Assembly (NCBI GenBank): GCA_964229355.1
Contig: CAXRDE010000022.1
Span: 1 to 64,000, forward strand
DNA from: CAXRDE01 sp964229355
GTDB lineage: Bacteria; Cyanobacteriota; Sericytochromatia; UBA7694
DNA length: 64,000 nucleotides
Direction of reading: 5' to 3'
Every line of letters starts with the position of its first letter. Position 1 is the stretch's first letter. Positions 52,193 to 61,368 of this stretch are shown here, piece after piece. Below the pieces are notes generated by a model that was not told where the DNA came from, ran no database searches, and saw nothing but the letters and a program-made list of their open reading frames with translations. Made by a program: the position numbers and the translations under genes.

Positions 52193-53509
52193 ATGAACAA
52201 AACAAAACTGCTCGTCTCTATTCTTTTTGTCACCACCACTGCTTTGGTGGGCTGTCGAAGTCGCTCTCAAACCCAGGCTTCCGATTTTCAGGGACAGCAA
52301 ACTGCTCTGCCTTTGATGGCACAGCGCTTTCAAGCTACGGGACGTGGACGCAATCTTGCCCAGTGGATTGAGCAGTACCATGCCCCCCTGGTGACTCGAA
52401 ATCCTGCGCTGGTAGCGCTCAAATACCAGGCCATGAAAGAGTCTCCTTTTGCTTTTTATCGGGCGACGGCGTTTCTTTTTTACCAGGATATAGCAGCCCA
52501 AAATGCCCTGAATCAGGCAATTAAAGTACCCCTTCAGGGCGATTTGCACTTAGAAAACATGGGCACCTATCGTCTGAGCAATGGGGACTTTGCTTATGAC
52601 CTCAACGATTTTGATGAAGCGGTGACGGGTCCCTTTACCTGGGATCTCGCCCGCATGGGCACCAGTATTTATCTGGCAGCAGAAGAAGTGGGTTTAAAAA
52701 AATCAGATCAGCAGGCCCTTAGTGAGTACTTCTTATCGGCTTATCAACGGGCGCTTGAGGCGCTTCAGCACAACCCCACCTTGCTCACTACACCCTTAAA
52801 TGAACGCTATTTGTCTGAAAAACCCGCAAGCCAGGTGATTCAGGCCCGAGAGCGCTTTGACCGGGGAGCCTGGTTGGCCAGTATGGCCCCCAATAGCCGT
52901 TTTGCACCGGGCAGCAAAATACAAGCGGTGCCTGCCGCTGAGCGTGTGGTGTTGCAGCAGGCCATAGAAGGTTATGTGCAAACCCGCCCAGAGGGCGCAG
53001 CCTTTTTCAGGGTAAAAGATACGGCTGTACGTATTGCCGGAAAAGGCAGTCTGGGACGCTACCGCTATGTGGTTCTTGTCGAAGGAGCGACCCCAGCAGC
53101 GCAGGATGACCTCATTCTAGAGTTCAAAGAGGCCACCTCACCCTCCGCCAATTATGCAGGTCGCCAGCTGAGCAATGGCAATGACGGCCAACGTATTGTG
53201 TCAGCCTACCGACAGTTTCTACCGCAGGTAGACCCCTATTTGGGAGTGACCCGTTTGGGAGCTTTGTCAGCGTATGTCCGCGAGCTCTTGCCCGATGAAG
53301 CGGTGAACCTTGATAAGGTCAACAAAGTGGGCGAATACCAGGCGTTTTTAGACTCGGTGGCCCTGATTGTCGCGCGAGCCCATAGCCGCAGTGGCCAGGG
53401 CGCACGCATTTTGCAAGAATTACCGCAATACCAAAAAACCTTACTGGATCTTATGCAAAGTTACAAGTCGCAGGTGGACAGTGATTACGAGAGCTTCCGC
53501 CGTTTCTGA
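52193..53509 (+). CDS. DUF2252-family lipoprotein
   Basis: A signal peptide ends in the lipobox LVGC (Cys21), so the protein should be lipid-anchored outside the cytoplasm. The rest matches DUF2252: KYQAMKESPFAFYRATAFLFYQDIA, LQGDLHLENMGTY, YDLNDFDEAVTGPFTWDLARMGTS and, near the end, a conserved RAHSRSG stretch. The family has a kinase-like fold, and the GDLHLEN / DFDEA pattern resembles the aminoglycoside-kinase catalytic loops; activity is unproven. Members are usually soluble and cytoplasmic, so export is unusual. The gene stands between the ABC exporter (divergent) and tmRNA. Confidence 0.85.
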   Translation: MNKTKLLVSILFVTTTALVGCRSRSQTQASDFQGQQTALPLMAQRFQATGRGRNLAQWIEQYHAPLVTRNPALVALKYQAMKESPFAFYRATAFLFYQDIAAQNALNQAIKVPLQGDLHLENMGTYRLSNGDFAYDLNDFDEAVTGPFTWDLARMGTSIYLAAEEVGLKKSDQQALSEYFLSAYQRALEALQHNPTLLTTPLNERYLSEKPASQVIQARERFDRGAWLASMAPNSRFAPGSKIQAVPAAERVVLQQAIEGYVQTRPEGAAFFRVKDTAVRIAGKGSLGRYRYVVLVEGATPAAQDDLILEFKEATSPSANYAGRQLSNGNDGQRIVSAYRQFLPQVDPYLGVTRLGALSAYVRELLPDEAVNLDKVNKVGEYQAFLDSVALIVARAHSRSGQGARILQELPQYQKTLLDLMQSYKSQVDSDYESFRRF

Positions 53510-53551
53510 TTTTGTCTACATCGGCTTTATTTTGTAATGGGCTTGTGTTAC

Positions 53552-53557
53552 CATAAT
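53552..53557 (+). promoter_or_regulatory. Candidate -10 element of tmRNA
   Basis: CATAAT ends 8 nt before the tmRNA 5' end, the expected spacing. The -35 region (near TTGTAA at 53532) is poorly spaced. Confidence 0.42.
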
Positions 53558-53565
53558 AGGCACTC

Positions 53566-53970
53566 GGGGATGTAAAGGCTTCGACAGGGAGTATGATGGC
53601 ATAAGCTGCGAGTCGGGAACGTCAATGTGCCCGTAAAACTTTTGGCACTAATTATAAATGCAAACAAGAAAAATCTGTTTGCTATTCCTTCACTGAAAAC
53701 TGCTGCTCCTATGGCGGTAGCGGCTTAATTTAAGCCTTAAGTGCAGGAATGCCCCTCTGGATTGTGTGCGACAAGCATGAACGAGGGCTACAACATTGTC
53801 GCTGCCCTTCAAGCGGACGCCTATAAGCGCGAAGGAAAGAAACTATAGGCTGGCTGAAGACGCTTTGTTTATGTGGCTAACCTTCGGCGAGATTTAAATA
53901 CATAAACTACACTTCGTAGACGCTTGTGTAGTTGGCTCTTTGGACGCGAGTTCGATTCTCGCCATCTCCA
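53566..53970 (+). ncRNA. ssrA: tmRNA (ssrA)
   Basis: tmRNA frees stalled ribosomes and tags the unfinished protein for degradation. The 5' end reads GGGGATGTAAAGGCTTCGAC and pairs with the 3' end CATCTCC, with GGTTCGATTCTC-like T arm CGAGTTCGATTCTCG. The tag frame runs from GCA at 53660 to TAA at 53726-53728: 22 residues, beginning ANKKNLF and ending AVAA. Most tags end LAA or LALAA; the AVAA ending recalls cyanobacterial tags. CCA is not encoded, as for the three tRNAs of this window. The one-piece form has 405 nt. Confidence 0.95.
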
Positions 53971-53983
53971 TTCCCCCAGTACA

Positions 53984-54017
53984 AAAAGGCCCCGGTGAGC
54001 AATCACCGGGGCCTTTT
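53984..54017. terminator. Bidirectional terminator between tmRNA and the S9 peptidase gene
   Basis: Arms AAAAGGCCCCGGTGA and TCACCGGGGCCTTTT form a 15-bp perfect stem with a 4-nt loop. The A and T runs on both sides allow use in both directions. Confidence 0.92.
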
Positions 54018-54040
54018 GCTGTAATCTAAGGCGTAAGCGG

Positions 54041-55888
54041 TTACGCTTCGATGCGCCCGCCCAGGTACTCAGCCAAAAAGGGTTCCACGGCTTCAAAGAA
54101 GGTCATACGATTCTCGGGCTTGGCGAGGCCGTGACCTTCATCTTCAAAGAGCTGATACTGATAATCGAGCCCTTTTTCTTTGAGCACGGCCACAATCTGG
54201 TCGGCTTCCTGTTGGGTGACCCGGGGATCGTTGGCTCCCTGGGCAATAAAAAGCGGAATTTTGATCTGATCCACTTTAAACAAGGGAGAGCGTGACTTTA
54301 AAAAGTCGGCTTCGGTGTCGGGATCGCCCACGCGCTTTTTGAAATTATTGAGCATGCTGGACCAGTAAGGCGGAAAGGACTCAATCAGGGTAATCAAGCT
54401 ACTGGGGCCCACCACATCAATGGCACAACGGAAGGTGTCAGGGGTGAATGTGGCACCTACCAGGGCGGCATAGCCGCCATAAGAACCCCCATAAATGGCC
54501 ACCCGCTCGGCGTCAACGCCACCTTCGGCCACGGCCCACTGCACTGCATCAATGAGATCGTCGTGCATTTTGCCGCCCCATTCGCGATCGCCTGCGTTTA
54601 AAAAGGCTTTACCGTAGCCGGTAGAGCCCCGGTAATTGACCTGCAAACACACATACCCCCGGTTGGCTAACCACTGGGCATTTGGGTCATACCCCCATTC
54701 ATCGCGCCACCAGGGGCCGCCGTGTACATACAGCACCATGGGTAAGCTTTCGCGGGCTAAGCCTGGGGGGTAGGTGGCATAGCCGTGTACGGTCAAGCCA
54801 TCACGGGTGGTATAGGAAATCGGCTCCATTTCCGCAAGGGTATAGTCCGCAAGGGCAGAATTGTGCACAAAGAGAAATTCCATGGCCTGGGTTTCACGAC
54901 GGTAGACGTAAAATTCAGCGGGGGCATTGTCAAACTCAAAGGCCACCAGCCAGGTTTGGTTGGCGTCATCTCGATTGATTAAACTGAAGTCTCCCCGATT
55001 AAACTGGCTTAAAAAGGTAAAATCTCTGGCGATGGTTGAATCCAAAATCTCCCATTCTGATCGGGCCCGGTTAAAGTTAGCCGCCTGCACTTGATAGGTG
55101 TCGGCATCAATAAACAGACCGCTGACGTCATAGAGCGGATCGCTGGCCAGGACGGTTTCCTGGTGGTTTTCAAGATTCAACTGGGTGAGCTGGGCTGCAT
55201 TGCTGCCTTTTGAGTTGAGCAGGTAGAGAGATTTGCCGTCTTTTGAAAAATGGGAGGGACTGCTGTTGAGGCTGTCCTCCATTTCCCATTCAATCAGGGT
55301 TTCCCAGGCCTGTTCAGGGGTTTCTCGATAGACCAGATGCATGCTGCCGTCTTCCTGGGCGGCCACGGCTGCGCGCACTTGAAATTGGCTATCTGCTACC
55401 CAGCCAATAATATTGCCAGGATTTTCGGCAATTTTGGTAAGCTCTCCTGAGCTTAAATTGAGGTGGTAAACATCATGCAATTGAGCATTGTCTTTGTTTA
55501 AGGCAATAAGCAATTCTTCGGGGTGATGCTTGTCCTTTTGAATGATTTGGGTTTGCACATTGTCAAAAGGAGTATAGTCCTTCAGGTCACCGCTGTGAAT
55601 ATCCAGGCCATACAAGCGCCAATTTTCATTGCCCCCCTTGTCCTGAACGTAAAGCAGGTGACGGCTATCTCCAGCCCAGAAATAGCTGCGAATGCCCCGA
55701 TCGGTATCATGGGTTAAAACCCGATCTTCAGGCGCATCTTCCTCACCCGCTAATACCCTTAAGCAAAGGTTTAGCACACCGTCTGTGGGCGCGATGTACG
55801 CCAGATACTTGCTGTTGGGTGAAATTTGTGGGGAGACCTTATCGGGATTTCCAAAAAGGACACGGCGGGGAATTAACGGAGTTTGCAT
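54041..55888 (-). CDS. S9-family serine peptidase (prolyl oligopeptidase / acylaminoacyl-peptidase type)
   Basis: An N-terminal beta-propeller (about 1-360, many WxxDS-like blades such as RSYFWAGDSRHLLYVQD) covers a C-terminal alpha/beta-hydrolase. The nucleophile Ser is in YGGSYGGYAAL, the Asp in AQGANDPRV and the His in EDEGHGLA. VLYVHGGPWWRDEWG forms the oxyanion hole. Such enzymes cleave short peptides or acylated residues. There is no signal peptide, so it is probably cytoplasmic. The 615-residue length is usual. It is the last gene before the shared terminator and follows the methyltransferase gene by 8 bp. Confidence 0.9.
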   Translation of the reverse strand: MQTPLIPRRVLFGNPDKVSPQISPNSKYLAYIAPTDGVLNLCLRVLAGEEDAPEDRVLTHDTDRGIRSYFWAGDSRHLLYVQDKGGNENWRLYGLDIHSGDLKDYTPFDNVQTQIIQKDKHHPEELLIALNKDNAQLHDVYHLNLSSGELTKIAENPGNIIGWVADSQFQVRAAVAAQEDGSMHLVYRETPEQAWETLIEWEMEDSLNSSPSHFSKDGKSLYLLNSKGSNAAQLTQLNLENHQETVLASDPLYDVSGLFIDADTYQVQAANFNRARSEWEILDSTIARDFTFLSQFNRGDFSLINRDDANQTWLVAFEFDNAPAEFYVYRRETQAMEFLFVHNSALADYTLAEMEPISYTTRDGLTVHGYATYPPGLARESLPMVLYVHGGPWWRDEWGYDPNAQWLANRGYVCLQVNYRGSTGYGKAFLNAGDREWGGKMHDDLIDAVQWAVAEGGVDAERVAIYGGSYGGYAALVGATFTPDTFRCAIDVVGPSSLITLIESFPPYWSSMLNNFKKRVGDPDTEADFLKSRSPLFKVDQIKIPLFIAQGANDPRVTQQEADQIVAVLKEKGLDYQYQLFEDEGHGLAKPENRMTFFEAVEPFLAEYLGGRIEA

Positions 55889-55896
55889 GGTTTACC

Positions 55897-56649
55897 TCAT
55901 TTTTGTGCTGCAGTCGCTATCATGTAATGCCATTGCTGCCAAAACGACTGATCAAGTTTAGTTTGAAGGGTCGACTCCCATTGACTCAGAAACATGCGCT
56001 GCTTCGGTGTTCGACCCATCAGAGCAATTAGGCCAGCTGTTGTATAGTGTACTGTTTTAAAAGCTGATAGCAAAGCAAAGATCTCATCCGTGTGAAAGTA
56101 CTCCCAACCTCTTGCCCAGGAGACCCCTTGTGATCTTAAAGTGTGGTGTAACGGGCTTGCATAAAGATTATCCGCACTGAGAAACCACCCTCCAGGCTTA
56201 AGAACCCGGTAAATTTCAGCCATGATTTTAGGTTTAGGGTCGGTGTGCTTGTGCTTACGGATGCCCCCCAATACGGACTTACAACAGATAATGTCTAAGC
56301 TTTCATCAGGAAAAGGCAGATGGGTTGCATCAACGGCGGCATACTTAATATGGGTCATACCATATTTGTGGTGCAAGGTGCGGCTTTTTTCCTGGGGTGA
56401 AGTTACATCAGAGCAAATAACATCAGCCTGTTTGAGAGCCAACCAAAGGCTCAGTCCTCCTTGAGAAGCCCCTAATTCAAGGCCTTTCTTTTCTACCAGT
56501 CGTTTGGGCAAACACTGCTCCCATAAGGCCAGAGCGTGGCTCCAGGTGCCAGTATCCCACTGTAAGATATCCTGAATCACGAGCGGGGACCAGGGAATTG
56601 ACAAATCTGGCTTTAAAAGATGATGGTGTTTTTTAGGGCAAGAAGTCAA
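55897..56649 (-). CDS. Class I SAM-dependent methyltransferase
   Basis: The Rossmann core is visible: GLELGASQGGLSLWLA (SAM loop), ICSDVTSP, DATHLPFPDESLDIICC and IYRVLKPGGWFLSAD, typical of Methyltransf_11 enzymes. I propose TTG 56649 as the start, with AGGG about 10 nt upstream; it overlaps the preceding gene by 17 bp. Longer in-frame starts lie wholly inside that gene and add unrelated residues. This gives about 250 residues. The overlap with the O-antigen-ligase-like gene suggests a role in surface-glycan modification, but the substrate is unknown. Confidence 0.75.
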   Translation of the reverse strand: MTSCPKKHHHLLKPDLSIPWSPLVIQDILQWDTGTWSHALALWEQCLPKRLVEKKGLELGASQGGLSLWLALKQADVICSDVTSPQEKSRTLHHKYGMTHIKYAAVDATHLPFPDESLDIICCKSVLGGIRKHKHTDPKPKIMAEIYRVLKPGGWFLSADNLYASPLHHTLRSQGVSWARGWEYFHTDEIFALLSAFKTVHYTTAGLIALMGRTPKQRMFLSQWESTLQTKLDQSFWQQWHYMIATAAQK

Positions 56650-58885
56650 GCGCAAATACCCTGCTGCTTTTAATATTTTGATGTGTAACGATTTTCCAAC
56701 CGGCAGCATCTGCGGCAAGTTCGGTTTCAAACCACAAAAAGGGAGGGGCGCCACGAGAGGCCTGGACCTCGGCTGTGGTTTTGATTTTGTACTGTAAGCG
56801 GGCGTCACTGATGCCGCGTTCTGCCCGCTGGTAATCCGGGGTTGCTTCAAAAATTCCGCCGGGTGGATGTCCAAAGTCTGCTTCAGGGTGTAGGGTTGCT
56901 TTGCGTTTTATCCCGTTCTCTTCGGCAATGCTTTGCCAATACTGTTCAATGGCCTGGGTAGGTGTTTTGATGCCGCTTAAGATGTAACGATCCTGAGGGG
57001 TGTTTTGCAAAACTTCCTGGGCTTGATCCTGAAGTGATCTTGCCTGCGTGGTTTGTCCCTGTTTTTCTTGAAAGGCAGCAAAACTTTGCAGCAGCATAAA
57101 CAATTCATAGCGGTCACTGGGGGTATAGGATTCATAACGTGCCAGATTTTTTTCTGAAAAGACATCGGCTCCTTTTTTGTACAGAGCCTGTGCGCGTTCG
57201 GGTTGATCGAGGACACGCCAGTAAATTTCAGCCAATTCCGTATAAAGGCTCGGGTGGCGATAGGGGTTTAGCACTAAACGGCGTTCGAGCAATGCTATCG
57301 CCTGCTCTCGATGTTCGGGTTTTGGAGAAGCGAGTAGTATTTCACTGGGTAAACGGTAGTAATTCGCATTGTGAGCATCAAGCTGAAGGGCGCGCAAACC
57401 ACTCACCAAAGCCCGCTCTTTTTCTTGTTGGGCGACGTACAGTTTGGCCTGGGCATGGTAATGGCGTGCAGAAGGCCAGGGGGCCAACTGAATGGCCCGT
57501 TGAATGTGTGTTTGTGCTGCAGATAAATCGCCAGCACTTTGTGCCTGCACACTTTTAACGTAAGCCTGGGCTGAGAAGTAATTGAGTGATGGCACCAAAA
57601 CCAGTGTGGCACCTGTACAGGCCAGGAGGACACGGCTGACGTGGCTATAGGGTAAGTAATTTAAAGGAGAAAAGACTTGTTTGCTGGTGGGACTGAGCGC
57701 AAGACCTGCCAGGCTAAAAAACAAAAGGGGAATGGCCGTAACACTCCAGTCAATGTCAAAACCAATATGAATGAGGGACGCGAGGAGTGCGGCCCCCAAT
57801 GGGATACTATAAGGGTTGCTGCGTTTGAGAATGCCCCGTCCTAAAGTGCCCAACCAGCCCAGAAAACACAACGCCCCAATAAGACCTGTCTCAGCCAGGG
57901 TTTGGAGATAATAGTTATGGGGGTTGATTGAAAAATATCCAGCAGCGGTCATGTATTGGGGCAGTACCAGACCAAAGGTATTGGGGCCATAGCCCAGCAC
58001 AGGCCGTGCTTTAAACATCTGCCAGGCGCCCGCTAAGAGGTGAACCCGCCAGGACGTTGCGTTCTCTTTGAGAATGGTAAGTTGCGTCAAACTACTGACC
58101 CTTGGGGCTAAAGCACCCCAATTCAAGGCAAGGGCTCCCACTAAAAGTGTTGCCAGTAGGCCTAAGACGATGCCGCCTCTTTTGGTGAGGATTTGACGGC
58201 GATAGGCAATGGCCACCAGCAGTAAAGAGCAGAGCATGGCCATCCAACTGGTACGCGAATTGGTGCTAATCAGAGAAACCCAAAGAATAAAACCGCTGAG
58301 GCCATAGTATGCTTTCCAGCGGGACTGGGTGTTAATAAAAAAGCCGCCCAGCGCCAGGGGGCATAAGAGCAAGAGAAAGCCTGCTAAATCGTTGGTGCGA
58401 TAAAAGGTGCCCGCAAGGCTGTGGGCCTGGGTTTGAAGAAACCAGCCAAAGCCCACAATCACAAGCCCCATCGCCACAACACATCGCATGGCATATTCCA
58501 GCGCCTTTTGCCGCATGTCAGCTGTATCAAACTGTTGCAGCCAGAGATAGGCACACACACTGACGCTGACATACATGAGCAGCCGCGCAATTTCTTCAAG
58601 GCTTGCCAATGGGTTCACTGAGAAAACAAAGCTCAGGGCAAAGCTTCCTAACCAGAGCAAAGAGGTCCAGAGAAGAGGGTAGGCTTTGAGATGCTGGTAG
58701 CTGTGCGGGTAGTCAAAACGACGGGCGCACCATAAAATCAGGCCTCCTGAGAGGACCTGCGATAGGGTTTGAACATGGAGGTAACGTCCACCATAATCGT
58801 AGGCTGACCAAAAGAGTAAAAACAAAAGAACCAGGCCAAAGGCAAAGGTGGAGCGTTGTGTTAAATTCGTGTTCATGTTCCACAT
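56633..58885 (-). CDS. O-antigen ligase-like membrane protein with C-terminal TPR region
   Basis: Residues about 10-430 hold about 11 membrane helices with the Wzy_C/WaaL-type motif (LGYGPNTFGLVLPQY and INPHNYYLQTLAETGLIG). The rest (about 440-650) consists of TPR-like helical repeats (GDLSAAQTHIQRAIQLAPW, ALLERRLVLNPYRHPSLYTELAEIYW). About 90 polar residues end the 750-residue protein. Such proteins join glycan chains to lipid carriers or polymerise them. The TPR part may bind a partner. The start is the first of two close ATGs (58885 and 58876). It overlaps the methyltransferase gene by 17 bp. Confidence 0.82.
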   Translation of the reverse strand: MWNMNTNLTQRSTFAFGLVLLFLLFWSAYDYGGRYLHVQTLSQVLSGGLILWCARRFDYPHSYQHLKAYPLLWTSLLWLGSFALSFVFSVNPLASLEEIARLLMYVSVSVCAYLWLQQFDTADMRQKALEYAMRCVVAMGLVIVGFGWFLQTQAHSLAGTFYRTNDLAGFLLLLCPLALGGFFINTQSRWKAYYGLSGFILWVSLISTNSRTSWMAMLCSLLLVAIAYRRQILTKRGGIVLGLLATLLVGALALNWGALAPRVSSLTQLTILKENATSWRVHLLAGAWQMFKARPVLGYGPNTFGLVLPQYMTAAGYFSINPHNYYLQTLAETGLIGALCFLGWLGTLGRGILKRSNPYSIPLGAALLASLIHIGFDIDWSVTAIPLLFFSLAGLALSPTSKQVFSPLNYLPYSHVSRVLLACTGATLVLVPSLNYFSAQAYVKSVQAQSAGDLSAAQTHIQRAIQLAPWPSARHYHAQAKLYVAQQEKERALVSGLRALQLDAHNANYYRLPSEILLASPKPEHREQAIALLERRLVLNPYRHPSLYTELAEIYWRVLDQPERAQALYKKGADVFSEKNLARYESYTPSDRYELFMLLQSFAAFQEKQGQTTQARSLQDQAQEVLQNTPQDRYILSGIKTPTQAIEQYWQSIAEENGIKRKATLHPEADFGHPPGGIFEATPDYQRAERGISDARLQYKIKTTAEVQASRGAPPFLWFETELAADAAGWKIVTHQNIKSSRVFALDFLP

Positions 58886-58964
58886 ATATCACAGATACTC
58901 AGAAATGACCTGAGCTACACTGAATTTAAACTGAACAGAGAAATCCCAACCGAGAATAACCATT

Positions 58965-59972
58965 GTGTATGACCCCTTAATGCGAGTCTTTCTTGCGCTT
59001 CCCCTGAGCTTATTTTTGTCCCTGATTTTGGGCGCTTATTTGGTCCCTTTTCTTAAGAAATTGAAGTTGCGTCAATATATCCGTGAAGAAGGTCCTGCTT
59101 CTCACCAGAGTAAAGGGGGAACGCCCACCATGGGTGGCGTTATGTTTTTATTGCCCTTGTTGGCTGTGACCCTTGTGTTGTCCACCGAACTTGTATCCAC
59201 ACTGGTGATGGTGTTGGTGGTGCTTTTAACCTGTGCGCTGGGCTTTGTGGATGATTTGCAAAAGGTCTTACTGCGCAATAACAAGGGTATTACGCCCCGG
59301 CAAAAGCTGTTGGGGCAAGGACTCATTGGAGCAGGACTGGCTGCTTTTCTGTATTGGGGTGTGCCGGGATTTGAGCCGGTTTTGACAATTCCCTTTACCG
59401 CTTTTAAACTGCCTCTGGGATTGGCATATATTCCTTTTGTGATGTTCTTTTTTACCGCCACTACCAATGCCGTCAATTTAACCGATGGTCTTGATGGCCT
59501 GGCGGCCACCGTCATGTTGCCCTGTTTGTCGGCATTCCTTTTCATGCTGGCCATGGCCGGGGGATTGTCTTCTCCTCTGACCCAATCCGCCATGATTATG
59601 GGACTGGCCACCCTGGGGGGATGTCTGGGGTTTCTTTGGTACAACAGCCACCCTGCGCAGGTGTTTATGGGAGATACGGGTTCATTGGCACTGGGGGCAG
59701 TGTTGGTCATTTTATGCTGCGTGGGTCGTCTTGAACTGTGGTTTCCGATTGTCGGTCTGATCTTTGTGGCAGAGGCACTGTCCGTGGTGATTCAGGTGTT
59801 CTGGTTTAAGCGCACCAAAAAACGGGTGTTTCGCATGAGTCCTTTACATCATCATTACGAGTTGGGGGGCTGGAAAGAAGTTCAGGTGGTCAATCGCTTT
59901 GCCATTGTGGGCTTTTCTGTCGCCATGATTGCGGTTTTGAGCTATTATGCGGTGCATGGTATAGGAGTCTGA
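58965..59972 (+). CDS. mraY: Phospho-N-acetylmuramoyl-pentapeptide transferase MraY
   Basis: MraY makes lipid I of peptidoglycan at the inner membrane. Ten membrane helices alternate with conserved loops: ASHQSKGGTPTMGG, CALGFVDDLQK (Mg-binding Asp pair), NAVNLTDGLDGLAA, MGDTGSLALGA and MSPLHHHYELGGW. I use the GTG at 58965, giving 335 residues; an ATG 15 bp further on is possible. murD follows after 1 bp. Confidence 0.96.
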   Translation: MYDPLMRVFLALPLSLFLSLILGAYLVPFLKKLKLRQYIREEGPASHQSKGGTPTMGGVMFLLPLLAVTLVLSTELVSTLVMVLVVLLTCALGFVDDLQKVLLRNNKGITPRQKLLGQGLIGAGLAAFLYWGVPGFEPVLTIPFTAFKLPLGLAYIPFVMFFFTATTNAVNLTDGLDGLAATVMLPCLSAFLFMLAMAGGLSSPLTQSAMIMGLATLGGCLGFLWYNSHPAQVFMGDTGSLALGAVLVILCCVGRLELWFPIVGLIFVAEALSVVIQVFWFKRTKKRVFRMSPLHHHYELGGWKEVQVVNRFAIVGFSVAMIAVLSYYAVHGIGV

Positions 59973-59973
59973 T

Positions 59974-61368
59974 ATGGATTCAACACACTTTGCTCCCGAT
60001 TTCTCGCTTACCCAGCCCACTTCAGTGGTGGTGCTGGGTGCTGCGCGCAGTGGTCTGGCTGCAGCTCTCTTTTTACACAAAAAAGGTTATCAGGTTTTTT
60101 TAAGTGATGCCGGACGCATGGATGACGGGACCTGCGCCCAATTGCGCGCCCAGGGTATTGCTTTTGAACAAGGGGGACATGCAGACGCATTTGGAAAGCA
60201 GCCTGCCTTTGTGGTGGCCAGTCCAGGGATTCCTCTAACCGCAAAACCCTATCAATGGGCGCAGCAGAATCAGATTCCTGTGGTCAGTGAAGTGGAGTTA
60301 GCCTGGCAGTTTCTGCAAACCATGGATAGTCCTCCTCCCGTGGTTGCGGTGACGGGCAGTAATGGCAAAAGCACAGTGGTTTCTTTAATTGCAGCCCTGC
60401 TGCGCACTGCAGGTTATCGGGTGAGTGCGTGTGGCAATATTGGTTTGCCTTTGATTCAGTGCGTTGCAGAACACGAAAGCCAGCCCTTTGATTATTTGGT
60501 GCTCGAAATTTCTTCTTTTCAGCTTGAAACCACTTACACCTTGCAGCCTGCCTTTGCTCTGCTTTTAAATCTCTATGAAAATCATCTGGATCGCCACGGT
60601 GATTTGGAAACCTATTTTGCCCTGAAGTCCCGTCTGTTTCAATGTCAGAGTGCCAGGGATATCGCCATTCTCTCGCAGGAAAATCCCTGGTGCCAGCGCC
60701 TGGCACAACAACTAAACGCCTTGCGTGAGGGGCCCCAGGTGCTTGACTTTTCGGTGGCGCAAGTCACTGAGGGTCAACACTTAATGTATCAAGGGGAAGC
60801 ATTGCTTCCTTTAAGCGAAATCCGTCTTCAGGGCCGCCATAACCTGGAGAATATTGCGGCGGTCCTCACTCTTGCGGAGCAACTCAAGCTGTCGGGTGAG
60901 GTGATTGCAGAAACCTTACGCTATTTTCAAGGCATGCCTCACCGTTTAGAGCCCGTGGGAGAGTGGCAGGGGTGTTTGTTTATCAATGATTCCAAGTCAA
61001 CGAACTATTTGGCAGCTGAAACGGCGCTTAAAAGTATGACGCGTCCTGTGATCTGGATAGCAGGAGGACAAGATAAAGGTGGTGATTTTTCGCCTTTGGC
61101 CCGCTGTGTCCACGATAAAGTCAAACATGCGGTGCTGATGGGAGAGAGTCAAGTGAACTTCTCCCGGTCTCTGAGCCAGTCAGGGTATAATCAAATGACA
61201 CGGGTAAACGGCATGAAGGCAGCCCTTGCTGAGGCGCTCCGCCATGCAGAGTCTGGTGATGTTATTTTACTTTCACCGGCCACGGCGAGTTATGATGCCT
61301 ATGCTAACTTTGAAGCGCGAGGAGACGATTTTAGAGCCCATGTTGCCCAACTTATTTCAGAAGCCTAA
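59974..61368 (+). CDS. murD: UDP-N-acetylmuramoylalanine-D-glutamate ligase MurD
   Basis: MurD adds D-Glu to UDP-MurNAc-L-Ala with ATP. The 464-residue protein has the N-terminal nucleotide fold (VVLGAARSGLAAALFLHKKG), the ATP loop VAVTGSNGKSTVVSL, LEISSFQLE, LNLYENHLDRHG and FINDSKSTNYLAAETAL. It starts 1 bp after mraY and overlaps ftsW by 29 bp, so the cluster is translationally tight. Confidence 0.96.
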   Translation: MDSTHFAPDFSLTQPTSVVVLGAARSGLAAALFLHKKGYQVFLSDAGRMDDGTCAQLRAQGIAFEQGGHADAFGKQPAFVVASPGIPLTAKPYQWAQQNQIPVVSEVELAWQFLQTMDSPPPVVAVTGSNGKSTVVSLIAALLRTAGYRVSACGNIGLPLIQCVAEHESQPFDYLVLEISSFQLETTYTLQPAFALLLNLYENHLDRHGDLETYFALKSRLFQCQSARDIAILSQENPWCQRLAQQLNALREGPQVLDFSVAQVTEGQHLMYQGEALLPLSEIRLQGRHNLENIAAVLTLAEQLKLSGEVIAETLRYFQGMPHRLEPVGEWQGCLFINDSKSTNYLAAETALKSMTRPVIWIAGGQDKGGDFSPLARCVHDKVKHAVLMGESQVNFSRSLSQSGYNQMTRVNGMKAALAEALRHAESGDVILLSPATASYDAYANFEARGDDFRAHVAQLISEA

